Assembly (NCBI RefSeq): GCF_900497805.2
Contig: NW_020954702.1
Location: 5,278,103 to 5,342,102, forward strand
Direction: 5' to 3'
Source of the DNA: Vombatus ursinus
Taxonomy: Eukaryota; Chordata; Mammalia; Diprotodontia; Vombatidae
Length of the DNA: 64,000 nucleotides
Numbering within the stretch: the stretch's first letter is position 1; each line of letters begins with the position of its first letter. The notes beneath the pieces are model-generated. The model made no database searches. It saw nothing but the letters and a program-made list of their open reading frames with translations, and had not been told where the DNA came from. Below are positions 1-45,915 of the stretch, piece after piece. The position numbers and the translations under genes are program-made.

Positions 1-594
1 AAATAAAAATGAGTAAGCAAAGGAGAAAGAACCCAACCATAGCTAGCTACTATGGGGATAGGAAAATCTGGATTCATATTCAGGGGAAGTAGGAGAGCTA
101 AAAAAGCCACTCCGTGTTCAGTGAGAAATGTCAAATGGTCCCTAGATAGACCTAAATCTATAGGTCTATAGAATAGAGGGAGCAATGGGGCTTGTGAAAC
201 AGATGGTGGCAGAACACATCTCAATGATGTGAGACGAGAAACAGGAAAGATGGCCTTCAACAATCCAGATACTGGCTGCACCTTCTCGTTCCACTTAACA
301 CTCTGATCCGGCAAGGAAAAGATGAACACTCCTCGTTTCCCATTGCCACTGCCAGAATCTACCTCGATTGCCACCACTGCAACCTCTCCTTCGAGGTTGA
401 CTCGAGCCAAATTCATCACACAATTCAAGTGGTCGAACTGGCCATCATACTATACATTGATGTTGCCTCAAACATTCTAACTTCCTACTATCCCAAATGT
501 ACTTAACTGCCGTGATCTATTCCTCCACTCTCCCTCAGCTACACCATCAAAAGGTCATTCTCTTCCTCATTTCTTATCTAGTCTTAATCGCTGA
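1..594. other. Unassigned sequence
   Basis: No exon recognised. About 230-590 has the CT-rich look of decayed L2/CR1 coding sequence, but I cannot place it. Confidence 0.3.
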
Positions 595-1318
595 ATGGGT
601 GTTGTCTCAGTTCAACTGAGACCTGGGAAAGACCTTAACTTAAAAAGGCCTAGGTCTCACTGATGTGAAATGATGCAAAGTGAGCAATACATTGTACACA
701 GTAACAGTCATATTATTCAATGACTAACTTCGATAGACTTAGCTCTTCTCAGCAACGCAAGGATTTAAGACACCTCCAAAATACTCACGATGGAAATTGC
801 TATCCATATCCAAAGAACTATGGAGTACGAATGCAGATGGAAGTATACTATTTGCTCTCCTTTTCCTTTGCTGTTTTGTTTTATTGCTTCACTCTCATGG
901 TTCCTACCACTAGTTCTAATTGTTTTTTTTAATGACAAATGGGAAAATACGCTTAACATGAATGTGCAAGTACAGCCTACATCAGATTGTACGCTGCCAT
1001 CTTCTGTGGGGAGGGGGGAAGAGGAGTTGGAAAGGAAGAAAATGTAAAATTCAAAATCTTATGGAAACTAAACTTACTGAAAACTAAAATTAAATTAAAA
1101 AAAAAAGGCCAAGGTCTCCCACTGCATGGAGGGTCAGAGCCATCTCCAGTCATCCTGATCTGTATCTTGCCACTGAAGCCAGATGGCTCCCGAGGAGAAA
1201 GTGAAGCTGCTGACTTTGCACAGCCCTTCCTTACTTAAATCCAATTCACTTTCACGTCACGGCATCACCTCTCTTATGTCACGATAATCTTCGGGAATGA
1301 AAGACAACCAACCTCTGT
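595..1318 (+). repeat. Marsupial interspersed repeat, split by an L1 tail
   Basis: 5' part at 595-661 (gacctgggaaagacc...) and 3' part at 1108-1318 (caaggtctcccactgcatgg...). It is the same family as the unbroken copy at 1440-1667. Family name unknown to me. Confidence 0.6.
662..1107 (+). repeat. L1 3' UTR fragment (marsupial type)
   Basis: Contains the typical order gtacacagtaacag, gacttagctcttctcagcaa, aactatggagt and tacatcagattg, ending in an A tail. Flanking ggcctaggtctcactg and ggccaaggtctcccactg are its target-site duplication inside the surrounding repeat. Confidence 0.85.
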
Positions 1319-1439
1319 AATAGTAGGAGCTGCCCCACTGGGGCCCCAAATGCAACCAGCCAACTGGGCTCTTCCTTTCTTTGCCTTCCCTTCCCTTTGT
1401 CTACACAGGTATCAACCCCATACCTGTGAGTGCTCTGCC

Positions 1440-1667
1440 CAAAGGAATGGGTGTTGCCTCAAACTAAGACCTGGGAAAGACCTTAGCTTAAAAAGGTCAA
1501 GGTCTCCCACAGCATCCAGGACCATCTCTAGCCATCCTGATCTAGTTTGCCACTGGATCCAGATGGCTCTGAAGGACAGAGTGAGGCTGGTGACTGCACT
1601 TACATCCAACTCATTTGTGTATGTCATGGCATCATGGTCCTCTTCTAGAACAAAGGACAACCACCTG
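1440..1667 (+). repeat. Second copy of the marsupial interspersed repeat
   Basis: Unbroken copy reading gacctgggaaagaccttagc through ccatcctgatctag to atggtcctcttctagaac; shows the pre-insertion state of the copy at 595-1318. Confidence 0.6.
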
Positions 1668-1679
1668 CTTAACAAGGCT

Positions 1680-3480
1680 GCTTCAAACTGTCTCTCCTCA
1701 AGCCTCCCATATGACCACCTTCCTCCAACTCTCAGCTGAGAAACTGCCCTCATCCTTTACTGAAAACAAGAGACTATTCACTTTAAAATCTCTCTCACCT
1801 TTAAAAATCACTTTTCACTTTAAAAGCCCTTCCCAACCTCTCAACATTGCAAAACTTAATATTAGCCCCCTTTCCCTCCTTTATTCTGGTTTCCAATGGA
1901 AACCTTACTAAAGTTCCCTTACTAAAGTTAACCCTTCCACACATGCCCTTGATCAAACCTTTTCTGTTCAGCAAATTGCCTCCAAATTGTCTCCTCTAGT
2001 CAATTTCTCTCCCAACTAATTAATTCCTTGCAGCTTACAAATGGGCCCAAACCTGCCCTTTCTTTTAAAAAAAACCTTCCCTTGGGGCAGCTAGGCATGC
2101 AGTTGACAATGCTCTGGCCTTGGAATCAGGAGTACCTGAGTTCAAATCCAGCCTCAGACACATGATACTAGCGGTGTGACCCTGGCCAAGTCATTTAACC
2201 CTGATTGCCTCACGAAAAAAATCTTCCCTAAACCCTATGATTTTCAAGTTGTCCATATGATATCTCTTTTTCAAAGTCAAACTCCTAGAAAAAGCCACCT
2301 ACAGTTACAGACTCCACAAAACCTCATCTCACTCACTTTTCTAACTTCTACAATCTGGTATCTGACTTCATTAACCAACTCAAACAGCCCTTTCCAAAGT
2401 CACCAAGTCTCTTAATTGCCAAACCCAAAAGCTTTTCTGAATTCTCATCTTTGGTCTCTGTTGTGTTTGGCACTGTTGACTACATTTTCCTCCTGAATAC
2501 TTTCCTTTCTGGATTTTCATACCACTTCTCATTTGCCCTACCTGCCTCAAGTCTTCTTCACTGGTTCAGATACCCACATCATACCCCATCTCTCTCCTGG
2601 ATACCTTCCTTTCTGGGTTTTCATACCACTTCTCATCTGCCCTACCTGCCTCAGTCTCCTTTGCTGGCTCATTACCCACATCACGTCCCATGTCTCCCAA
2701 GGCTGTCTTGGGCCACCTTCTCTCTTTACACCTTCACTTGGTGACCTCATAAATTTCCATGGGTTTGTCACCCCATATGCAGATGACTACTAGTTCTATA
2801 CATCTGGGCCTAGTCTCTCTCCTAAGTTCAAATCCACCAACTGTTAGGCATTTCACAATCTATGTCACACCTCAAAGTCAACATGCGCCAAATAAAAAAT
2901 AATTCTTTCAATCCAAAGCCACTCATTTTCTAAACCTTCCTATTTCTTTGAGCCACCACCATCATTCCAAATACCCAGGCTTACAATCTGAGTCATCCAC
3001 AATTGCTCATTTTCACTCACCTCCCCTATCTAATCAGATGCCAAATCTTGTCTTTTCTACCACATCTCTCACGTCCATTCTCTTCTCTTTACTCACACAT
3101 CTACCAACCTAGATGTGCAAATGTAAACACAGGCTCCTCTAAGAATATCAGTTGCCTACTCAATTACCTCTAGACTCAAATTTGGCCTTTGAAGCTCTTT
3201 ATAATCTCCAACCTTACACATTCCTATGCTCCTCTGCAGTCCTGCCAAATTGTGTTCCACACGTATTTGTCCATCTGCCCTGTGCAAACTATTCCCCAAT
3301 CTTTCAATCTTGACCTTGCAGACCAACTTCCACAGATTCAGTTGAAGTGCCCTCTTTCATGCCTTTCTTGATCCCAGCTGTCTGCTACACGGCAGGTGCT
3401 TAAATGTTTGTGTGAGCCACCTGATTCAAGCCAATTAGCATCTTCTTTCCCAAAATTACCTTATATTTCATGCATGCATG
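1680..3480 (+). repeat. L2-family LINE, sense, ORF2 to 3' end
   Basis: Degenerate L2 reverse transcriptase and C-terminal region: the gcactgttgactac box, a reading close to LGDLI-FHGF and YADD near 2740-2790, and the typical tail with cctttcttgatccc and aaattaccttatattt. A SINE interrupts it at 2084-2220. Confidence 0.8.
2084..2220 (+). repeat. tRNA/CORE-type marsupial SINE
   Basis: Starts ggggcagctagg and runs to cctgattgcct plus A tail. Flanks aaaaaaaccttccct and aaaaaaatcttccct are a target-site duplication; inserted in L2. Confidence 0.9.
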
Positions 3481-3489
3481 TAGGACTGT

Positions 3490-4204
3490 GTGCAAATGTG
3501 TTCCATGACTGATATAACAGGGAATGATAAAGCAAATTTTGTGATTGCTTATTTAATGATTTTCACTGAAAAGCAGCCAAAGTACAGAAAACTACAACAC
3601 TTCATAATAATTCACAAAGCTACAACTCTTCTGACATTCACTTTCACAAGTAAACATCTGGTCCTTTTCAAGGTAAAATGAAATATTCACTGTATGTTTT
3701 CTGGTGCAGAAGAAGCTATAGGTAGAGGAAGGAGGGTTACTCTACCAAACCCATCTTCCACCATGGCTTTCAGCTCTGAGGCCTGGAGTTGCAGCCTGCC
3801 CAACTTTGCCAGCACAGTCCTTAAGAGACCATTTAACATCAGTGAAATTATGCTATTTTGATTAGGTTCCTATCTTCTTTTGAGCACTCTTTGGACTCCA
3901 TTTTTCCTCTAAGTCCTATTTAGGAAAGCAGGTGCTGTGTTACAGCAAAACTAGACAGACTGAGAGATACAAAGACTCATACACAGTTTTCCCTGAGGGC
4001 AAAGACCATTTCACTCTTGTCTTTTGTTGGATTGGCAGGACAGAATGTGATGATGGCATAGTAAAAAAAAAAAAAAATTATTTATATAGGCTTTCCTCAC
4101 AGTTAAAGCATATGGTCCCCAAACTGTTGAAATGTTCATGTGTGCTTATTACCACTATTGGATGTTCTATCATATATTGTTATTAAGGTTGAAAGAGGAG
4201 TATT
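3490..4204. other. Unassigned intergenic sequence
   Basis: AT-rich; no exon, RNA gene or repeat I can name. Confidence 0.4.
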
Positions 4205-4210
4205 TTTTTT

Positions 4211-4447
4211 GGGTCACTTCAGTCATGTTCAACTTTTTGTGAACCCATTTTAGCGTTTTCTTGGCAATGATACTGGATTGGTTTGCCATCTCCTTCTCCA
4301 GCTCATTTTACAGATGAAGAGCTGAGGCCAACAGGGTTAACTGACTTGCCCAAGGTCACACAGCTAGTAAGTGTTTGAGGCCAGTTTTGAAGTCAGGAAG
4401 ATGAGTCTTCCTGATTCCAAGACCAGTGTTCTATCCACTGTGCCACT
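4211..4447 (-). repeat. Long MAR1-like SINE
   Basis: Contains tcatgttcaactttttgtga, ttggcaatgatactggattg, gcccaaggtcacacagctag and tgttctatccactgtgcc, the reverse of the long marsupial SINE. Confidence 0.85.
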
Positions 4448-4605
4448 GGTCTTGTATTTTTTTCCAATTCTAACCAGTGTGCCCTACAATTGTTTTCTCC
4501 ATTTTGCTCCCCTCCACTTCTCACATGACCCACCCATATTTTTCTGGAATGAAAAACTCACCTTCAGGCTCAGAGCTTTTCAAGGCTAGCTATACAATTT
4601 TAATC

Positions 4606-4913
4606 TTTGAAAGTGACTCACACAAAGAATTGATGGAATCTGAATGCAGATAGAAGCGTATTATTTTCACTTTTTTGGGGTGGTTTTTTCTTTTGTTCTG
4701 TTTCTTCTTTCACAACAACATGAGTAATGTGGAAATATGTGTAACATAATTGCACACATATAACATACCAGACTGCTTGCTGTCTTGGGGATGGGATGGG
4801 AGGAGGGAGAAAAATTTCGAATTCAAAATCTTATAAAAAATTAATGTTATAAACTATCTTTACATGTAATTGGAAATAATAAAATACTATTTACATTTAA
4901 AAAAGAAAAAAAA
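4606..4913 (+). repeat. L1 3' UTR fragment
   Basis: From ggaatctgaatgcagatag through aacatgagtaatgtggaa to tacatgtaattgg and an A-rich end. Old, 5' truncated. Confidence 0.85.
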
Positions 4914-5146
4914 AGTGACTCAGTTACAAGAAACCCAGGACAACTAACATATTTCATGAGCTGATTCCAAATTGTAAACACACTTACGAAATACTGCAAG
5001 GTCAAAAAATTCATGTTTTCAAGGTCTAGTCCCTTCTATGGTCATTTTCATTAGAGGTCTTTCCATTTCTTTCCAACACTACGAATTTCTTACCAGGGCC
5101 CTTTATCAAATAAAAAGAAATTTGGTTCTTGTGCCACAACTCAGTT

Positions 5147-5152
5147 TTTATT
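5147..5152 (-). terminator. RRP1: RRP1 poly(A) signal AATAAA
   Basis: The minus strand reads AATAAA about 155 nt after the RRP1 stop, the first canonical hexamer there. It implies a short 3' UTR. Confidence 0.6.
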
Positions 5153-5305
5153 GCTGAAAAAAAATAATATTTTTAATGTGATTCCTTGCAAATGAAGGAA
5201 TGCTTATTTGCCTTGGGATAGAAAACATTTCTTTTGCCCACTCTTTTTTGGAAGTTGTACTCCTCAAAGATCACCCAGAAAACCAGTCCTAACACTTAGA
5301 AAGCA

Positions 5306-39651
<34,346 letters not shown>

Positions 39652-39717
39652 GATGGCGAATAGCTCACGCAGCGCCTGGGAAACGAAGCGCGATGAAGAG
39701 ATGTCAGCGCCGTTTTA

Positions 39718-39725
39718 TGACGTCA
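39718..39725 (-). promoter_or_regulatory. RRP1: CRE palindrome TGACGTCA in the RRP1 promoter
   Basis: A perfect CREB/ATF consensus 67 bp upstream of the RRP1 ATG, followed on the minus strand by a TATA-like ataaaa. A second ACGT palindrome, CGCGACGTCGCG, lies at 39738-39749. Confidence 0.6.
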
Positions 39726-39996
39726 CAGCGTCCCCGGCGCGACGTCGCGTTGGGAAGCGAGGGCGCCACCTGCAGGGTAGCCTCCGGAACGTGGAACTGC
39801 TGTGCCTGGGAGGAGGGCGACCTCCGAAGGCCGATTCCACATTCAGTCTACAAGTAGACTCGTGCTAATTTGCTACATTTGGGCAGTTAGAGAGGATTGC
39901 GGTCTGTATTTCTGACCGTTATTCTCACTTTTCCTACTGCAGAAGCTTCGTAAATCCAAGGCAGACACAATGTTGGGTTAGCAAAAATGGAGCACA

Positions 39997-40419
39997 TGAC
40001 TTAAGAAAAACCTGGAAAGACTTGTATGGTCTGATGCTGAGTGAAGTGAGGAGAACCAAGAGAACGTTGTACACAACAACAGCCACGTTGTGCGATGACT
40101 AATATTGATAGACTGAGCCCTTCTCAGCAATGCAAGGACCTGAGACATCTCCAAAGGCCTCGTGATGGAGGCTGCTATCCACATCCAAAGAAAGAACTAT
40201 GGAGTTTGAATGCAGATCGAAACATACTATTTGCTATTTTTTTTCTTCTGTTGAGTTTTGTTTCCTCTTTCTAGTGGTTCCTCCTATTGGTTCTAATTCT
40301 TACTTGCAACATCACTAATGTTAAAATAGGTCTAATAGGAATGTATATGTATAGCCTATATCAGATTGTGCGCTGTCCTGGGGAGGGAGGTGGGGAGGAA
40401 GGGGGAGAAGAAAGAAAAA
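39997..40419 (+). repeat. L1 3' UTR insertion upstream of RRP1
   Basis: gaaaaacctggaaagacttg to the purine-rich end and A tail. A perfect 14-bp target-site duplication aaaaatggagcaca lies at 39983-39996 and 40420-40433. About 350 bp upstream of the RRP1 ATG. Confidence 0.95.
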
Positions 40420-40433
40420 AAAAATGGAGCACA

Positions 40434-40760
40434 GCTTCTCCCACAATACTATGTTGGCCGGAGAATCTTAATTCATGTTGATTGAATTGAATTGGCCAAT
40501 AAATCCACACTAAAGGCCTCCTCTCAGAAAGTCTTAGTGCCGTTGCCAGCTCAGTGAAATCCTCCATTATCAACTGCTACTAATTTCAGAGGAGTTATTA
40601 AATCAAATCTCTCAGAGACCCTTGTGATCACTGATCATAGGATCATAAATTTTGAAATACTAATTCATTTATGTCCCTTCTTCAAGTCACACTTATCTAT
40701 TGGCAAATAACTTTGGTATATATATACATGTACATATGTATATACGTATACCTTGTGCAT
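40434..40760. other. Unassigned spacer
   Basis: No gene; short alternating (TA)/(TG) stretch near 40716-40750. Confidence 0.5.
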
Positions 40761-41020
40761 GGCAGATAGGTGGTTCAGTGGTTAGAAGTAGACTGGTGGA
40801 AGTCAGGGCCTTGGAGTCAGGAAGACTCATCTTCATGAGTTCACATGTGGTCTCAGATACTTAATTTCTATGTGACCCTGAGCAAGTCACTTAACCCTGT
40901 TTGCCTTAGTTTTCTCCTCTGTAAAATGAGCTGGAGAAAGAAATGGCAAACCATTCCAGTATCTTTGCCAACAAAATCCCAAATCGCATCACAAAGAATC
41001 GCATATGACTGAAACAACTA
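40761..41020 (+). repeat. Long MAR1-like SINE
   Basis: ggcagataggtggttcagtg, ccctgagcaagtcacttaac, gtaaaatgagctggagaaag and catatgactgaaacaac. Confidence 0.92.
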
Positions 41021-41049
41021 CATATACATAAATACATGTATATACAGTT

Positions 41050-41125
41050 TTCAAAATAATTGCAAACTATTAACAACCCTATGAAACAATACTCGAAATC
41101 ACTAATAATAAGAGAAATACAGTTC
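41050..41125 (+). repeat. L1 ORF2 C-terminal scrap
   Basis: caatactcgaaatcactaat and aataagagaaatacag match the conserved ORF2 region; it ends abruptly where the next element starts. Confidence 0.7.
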
Positions 41126-43745
41126 CCATGAGAGCCAAGATAGCAGAGTACAGGCAGCAACCCAGTTGAACTCCCTCAACATTACCCTTCCAACCACTTT
41201 AAGAAAATGCATCCAATCAAATTTTGGGGCAGCAGAGCCAACAAAAGGTCATGATGAGACTTTTTTCTTGCCTAAGACAACTTATGAGGTTAGCAGGAGA
41301 GGTTTGTGACTCCAGAGTGGAGGCCTATCTTGAGGGAATACAGAAGCTGCCTTCAGAAGCTCTCGGCCCAGAAGTGATAAAGAGATTGGACAAATGGTCA
41401 GAAAGAAATTACAGGAAACCCTTTGTGGATACTGGGTGCAGCTGGCACTGATTGGCAATTCTATTGCCCATATGCAGTTCTGGGTTACATTTCCTGGGTG
41501 GTGAGGAGCACTTGTGGTCTGTCATAAGGAAACTGATCACAATTCCAGGGCCAAGAGGAGCACTAGCACTTGTGGCTACAGAAGAAGAAGTAGGGGATCT
41601 GGTGGTCACAGTCCCAGGGCCAAGACGAACATTAGCACTTATGGCTGCAGGGGAGCAGGGACTCTTCCTAGGTAAAGATCAGAACCTGAACCAGGAGAAC
41701 TGTGATCACACCTCTCCTCACATCATACCACCACAGAAGCATTGAAAACTTGCATACCTCCAGAACTAGTTCTGAAAACAGCAGCACAAAAAAAGCCTGC
41801 TTGGGACAGTGCTTCCCCACCCCTATGTAAGCAAAGCCCAACATTAACATAAAGTTCAAAGTCAAGAAATATAATGAAAAAAAATGAGCTAACAGAAAAA
41901 AAAAAATCAACCCACAAACCTTGACCATGAAAAGCTATTACAGTGGCAGGGAAAACCAAGACACAAACTCAGAAGACAACAATGTGAAAACAGCTACAAC
42001 CAGAGCCTCAAAGAAAAATGCTAATTGGACCAAAGCCCAATAAGAATTCCTGGAAGAGTTTTAAAAAAGAGCTAAGAGTGATAGAGGAAAAATTGAGGAA
42101 AGAAATGAGAATGATGCAAGAAAATTATGAAAGGAGAATTTACTTCATAAAAGAGGCCAAAAAAAATACTGAAAAAAATACTAAAAAATATAATTGGCCT
42201 AATGGTAAAAGACACAAAATTTCACTAAAGAAAAGAACTGCTTTAAAAGCAGAATAGGCCAAATGGAAGAGGATGTACAAAAGCTTACTGAAGAACATAA
42301 TTCTTTAGACATTAGAATTAGGCAAGTAGAGCTAATGAATCCATGAGACATCAAGAAACAATAAAGCAAAGTCAAACTAATGGAAAAAAATAGAAGAAAA
42401 TGTGAAATATCTCAATGGGAAAACAATTGACCTGGAAAATAGATCCAGGAGAAATAATTTAAGAATCATTGAACTACCTGAAAGCCATGATCAAAAAAAT
42501 AGCCTAGACATCATATTTCAATAAATGATAAAGGAAAACTGCCCTTAGGTGCAGAGGGAAAATAGAAATGAAAAGAATCCAACAATCACCTCCTGAAAGA
42601 GATCCCAAAAAGAAAACTCCCAGGACTATTATGGTCAAATATAAGACCAGAGCTCTCAGGTCAAGAAGAAAATATTGCAAGCAGCCAGAAAGAAACCATT
42701 CAGATATCATGGGACCACAATCAGGTTCGCACAAAATTTAGCAGCTACCATGTTGGAGGAGCACAGGGCTTGGAATATGATATTCCAGAGGGCAAAGAAG
42801 CTAGGATTATAACCAAGAATAATTTACCTAGCAAAACTGAGTATAATCCTTCAGGAGGGAAAATTGATATTTAATGAAATAGAAGACTTTCAAACATTAC
42901 TGATGAAAAGACCAGAATTGAATAAAAAATTTGACATTCAAACACAGGACTCAAGTGGAGCATAAAAAGGTAAACATGAATGAGTAGTTATAAGGGAATC
43001 AGTAAAGTTGAACTGTTTACATTCCTATATGGAAGATGATACATGTGAGTCCTAAAAATTTTATCATTATTAAGACAGTTAGAAGGAGTGTACATCGATA
43101 CAGGTATGAGTCAATTATGTTGAGATGATCTCAAAAAAATTTTCTTTAAAGAATTGGAAAGAGAAATGCACCAGAACGGGGAAGGGGAAGTAGCATGGAG
43201 ACGTTTTTGTTGCATAAAAGAGGCATGCAAGGAAAGGTTTGGGGGCGGGGCAGGAGATGGCAGGCAACGCTTGAATCTCACTCTCATCAGAATTGCTTCA
43301 GAGGGAAGTATATACACACTCAGTTGGGTATAGAAATCTATCTGACTCAATAGAGAAGTAGGAGGGAATGGGGATAAGAGATATTGGGGGGCATGATATA
43401 AGAGAGGGCAGATTAAAAGAGGCAATACTCAAAACAAAAAAAAACAAAACAAAACAAAACAAAGGGGCAGCTAGGTGGCACAGTGGATAGAGCACCAGCC
43501 CTGAAGTCAGGAGGACCTGAGTTCAAATTCGGCCTCAGACCAAACACTTGACACTTACTAGCTGTGGGACCCTGGGCAAGTCACTTAACCCCAATTGCCT
43601 AAAAAACAAACAAAACAAAAAAAAAACAAAAAAAAGAGGCAATACTCAAGAGCAAAAAAGACTGTTGAGGAGGGATAGGATAAAAAGAGAGAAAGAAGGA
43701 AAAGAGAAAGAAAATAGGATGGAGGGCAACATATAGTTAGTAATC
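41126..43745 (+). repeat. HAL1-like / L1 5' UTR and ORF1, sense
   Basis: 5' end at gagagccaagatagcagagt; ORF1 region with a Glu/Lys-rich coiled coil (EFLEELKKELRVIEEKLRK-like near 42040-42110) and the CTD (ttgcaagcagccagaaagaa, gggcttggaatatgatattc). After ORF1 comes a spacer to 43440 and 43650-43745; no ORF2 follows. SINE inserted at 43464. Confidence 0.7.
43464..43631 (+). repeat. tRNA/CORE-type marsupial SINE with (AAAAC)n flank
   Basis: Near-consensus copy, ggggcagctaggtggcacag to ccccaattgcct plus A-rich tail. Target-site duplication aaaagaggcaatactcaa at 43415-43432 and 43632-43649; an AAAAC run at 43433-43463 lies between the left repeat and the SINE head. Confidence 0.96.
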
Positions 43746-44655
43746 ATAACTAACATTAATTGGGATAATAGTGAATATATAGATTAATTTTGGTAAAATT
43801 GTCATTTTTATTATATTGGCCCTGCCCACTCATGAACAATTAATATTTCTCTGTTTATTTAAATCTGATTTTATTTGTATAAAAAGTTTTTTATGATTTT
43901 CTTCACATAGTTCCTAGGTTTATTTTGGCAGATGTACTCCCAGGTATTTTATACTGTCTGATGGTTTTGTTTTTTTTTTTTTTTTTTGGTTAGGCATTGG
44001 GATTAAGTGATTTGCACAGGGTCACATAGCTAGTAAGTGTTATGTGCCTGAGGCCGGATTTGAACTCAGGTCCATCCTGAATCCAGAGCTGGTGCTGTAT
44101 CCATCGCACCACTTAGTTGCCCCTGTCTAATGTTATTTTAAATAGAGTATCTCTAGCCTATCTCTTTCTGCAGAATCCTGTTGGTGATATGTGGGAATGC
44201 TGAAGATTTATGTGAATTTACTTTATATCCTGCTACTTTGCTAAAATTATTAATGATTTCAATTAACTTTTTAGTTGAGTCCTTAGGATTTTCGAAGTAT
44301 ATCATCATATTATCTACAAAAAAAGATAGTTTTATTACCTCATTGCCCATTATGATTCCTTCTGTTTCCTTTTCTTCTCTTATTGCTGTTGTTAGGATTT
44401 CCAATACAATATTGAATAACACTGTTGACAGTGGGCATCCTTGTTTCACACTGGAGCTTACTGGAAAGGCTTCTAGCTTATCCCCAATACAAATAATACT
44501 TGCTGATGGTTTTAGGTAAATGCATCTTATCAATTTAAGGAAAAGTCCTTTTATACCTAAACTTTCAAGTGTTTTTAATAGAAATGAGTGTTATACTTTA
44601 TCAAATGCTTTTTCTGTATCTATTGATATAATCATATGATTTTTGTTACAATTCT
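43746..44655 (-). repeat. L1 ORF2 (RT region), with a SINE inside
   Basis: Minus frame reads LKPSASIICIGDKLEAFPVS, SVKQGCPLSTVLFNIVLEIL, KLSFFVDNMMIYFENPKDST and NNFSKVAGYKVNSHKSSAF, the L1 RT core in 126 open codons (44153-44533). Confidence 0.92.
43970..44122 (-). repeat. tRNA/CORE-type marsupial SINE
   Basis: Poly-T, then ggcattgggattaagtgatt to catcgcaccacttagttgcc. Flanks ctgtctgatg (43954) and ctgtctaatg (44123) are the target-site duplication. Confidence 0.93.
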
Positions 44656-45230
44656 AGTTTTCAAGGTGTTGTTTTTTTCTTAAGATTTTGGATTTCTTTT
44701 TCTAGTTGGTTAACTTTCTTTTCATAATTTTCTTGATTTTACTGTATTGCTCTTATTTTTCTTCCTAATTTTTCCTCAATCTCTCTTATTTGATTTTTGA
44801 AGACCTTTTTAAGTTCTTCCAAGAACTCTTTTTAGGCTTGTGACCATTTGACATTGCTCTTTGGGGTAGGAGTGGCTTTTTTTACTTCACTGTCATTGTC
44901 TGAATATGAACCCAGATCTTCTCTATCCCCACAGTAGCTATCTATGGATTCTTTCTCTTTTGCTTACTCATTTCAGTTTTATTTGTAGTAGCTTATTATT
45001 ATAGTCAGCTCTAGTCCCTTGGTGTGGGGAATGGTGTGCCTGGCCTCAGGTCTTTCTTACTGTTATTTTCTGAACTCTGTCAGGGGCCCAACCTCAGGCA
45101 CTCCTCTGCACCACCAAGCCAAGACTAGGACCCCCAGCCATGCTGTGCTGCAAATGCTCTTGCTCTCTGCAGACTGCAACCTTTAGCTCTCCCCAATGGC
45201 TTGGAACCAAAACCAGGTACTTCCCTCCTC
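44656..45230 (-). repeat. L1 5' UTR/ORF1 N-terminal region
   Basis: The plus strand shows T-rich reverse ORF1 coiled coil (tcttccaagaactctttt, cttatttgatttttgaagac), then GC-richer 5' UTR. It joins directly to ORF2 RT at its 3' side, so most of ORF1 and the ORF2 endonuclease are missing. Confidence 0.65.
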
Positions 45231-45725
45231 ATTTTGACTGCATTGGTCTTATTTGTGCAAAAACTTTTTACTTTTATATAAGCAAAATTATCTAATTTAC
45301 CTCACATGATACTCTCTATCTCTTGTATGGTCATAAACTCTTCTCTTATCCAGAGATCTGACAGGTAATTTTTTTTCATCCCTAATTTGTTTATGATATC
45401 ACCTTTTATGTCTAAAGCATGTGCCCATTTTGACGTTATCTTGGTATACGGTGTTAGATATTGGTCTAAGCCTGGTTTATGCCTATTTTCTAGTTTTCCC
45501 AGAAATTTTTGTTGAATAAAGAGTTTATGCCCCATTAGCTTGGATCTTTGGATCAAACACTAGAGTTACTGTGGTTAATATATCGTGGTCAATGTATTGT
45601 GTGTCAATATATGGACAGTTGTCAATACTGTGTGCCCAATCTATTCCATTCAGCAACCACTCTTAGCTAGTACCAGATTATTTTGGTTTCCACTTTGTAG
45701 TATATTTTGAGACCTGGTACCACTA
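45231..45725 (-). repeat. L1 ORF2 middle/C-terminal fragment
   Basis: Minus frame 45556-45302 reads QRSKLMGHKLFIQQKFLGKL, LGMKKNYLSDLWIREEFMTI, as in L1 ORF2 after the RT. Confidence 0.8.
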
Positions 45726-45915
45726 AGTAGTGTTAACAAATGACAAGAAAATGAAGACGCTCATTTTGTAAATTGTAAAATATGATTTTAAGGCAATTAT
45801 ATACCCTGCTTATCAAGACAATATAATGTTATAGAAGTGAAAAAAATAAGGATAGAAAAATTTGAAGAAGTATTAAATGAAAATATGTAAATGTCATAGA
45901 ATATTTTGATTTCTT

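Noticed and set aside
1412-1753. 113-codon minus-strand frame
   Set aside because: Falls inside the marsupial interspersed repeat; no relatives.
1-5146. AGPAT3 exons expected beyond RRP1
   Set aside because: Only L2, L1 and SINE sequence and unassigned DNA seen.
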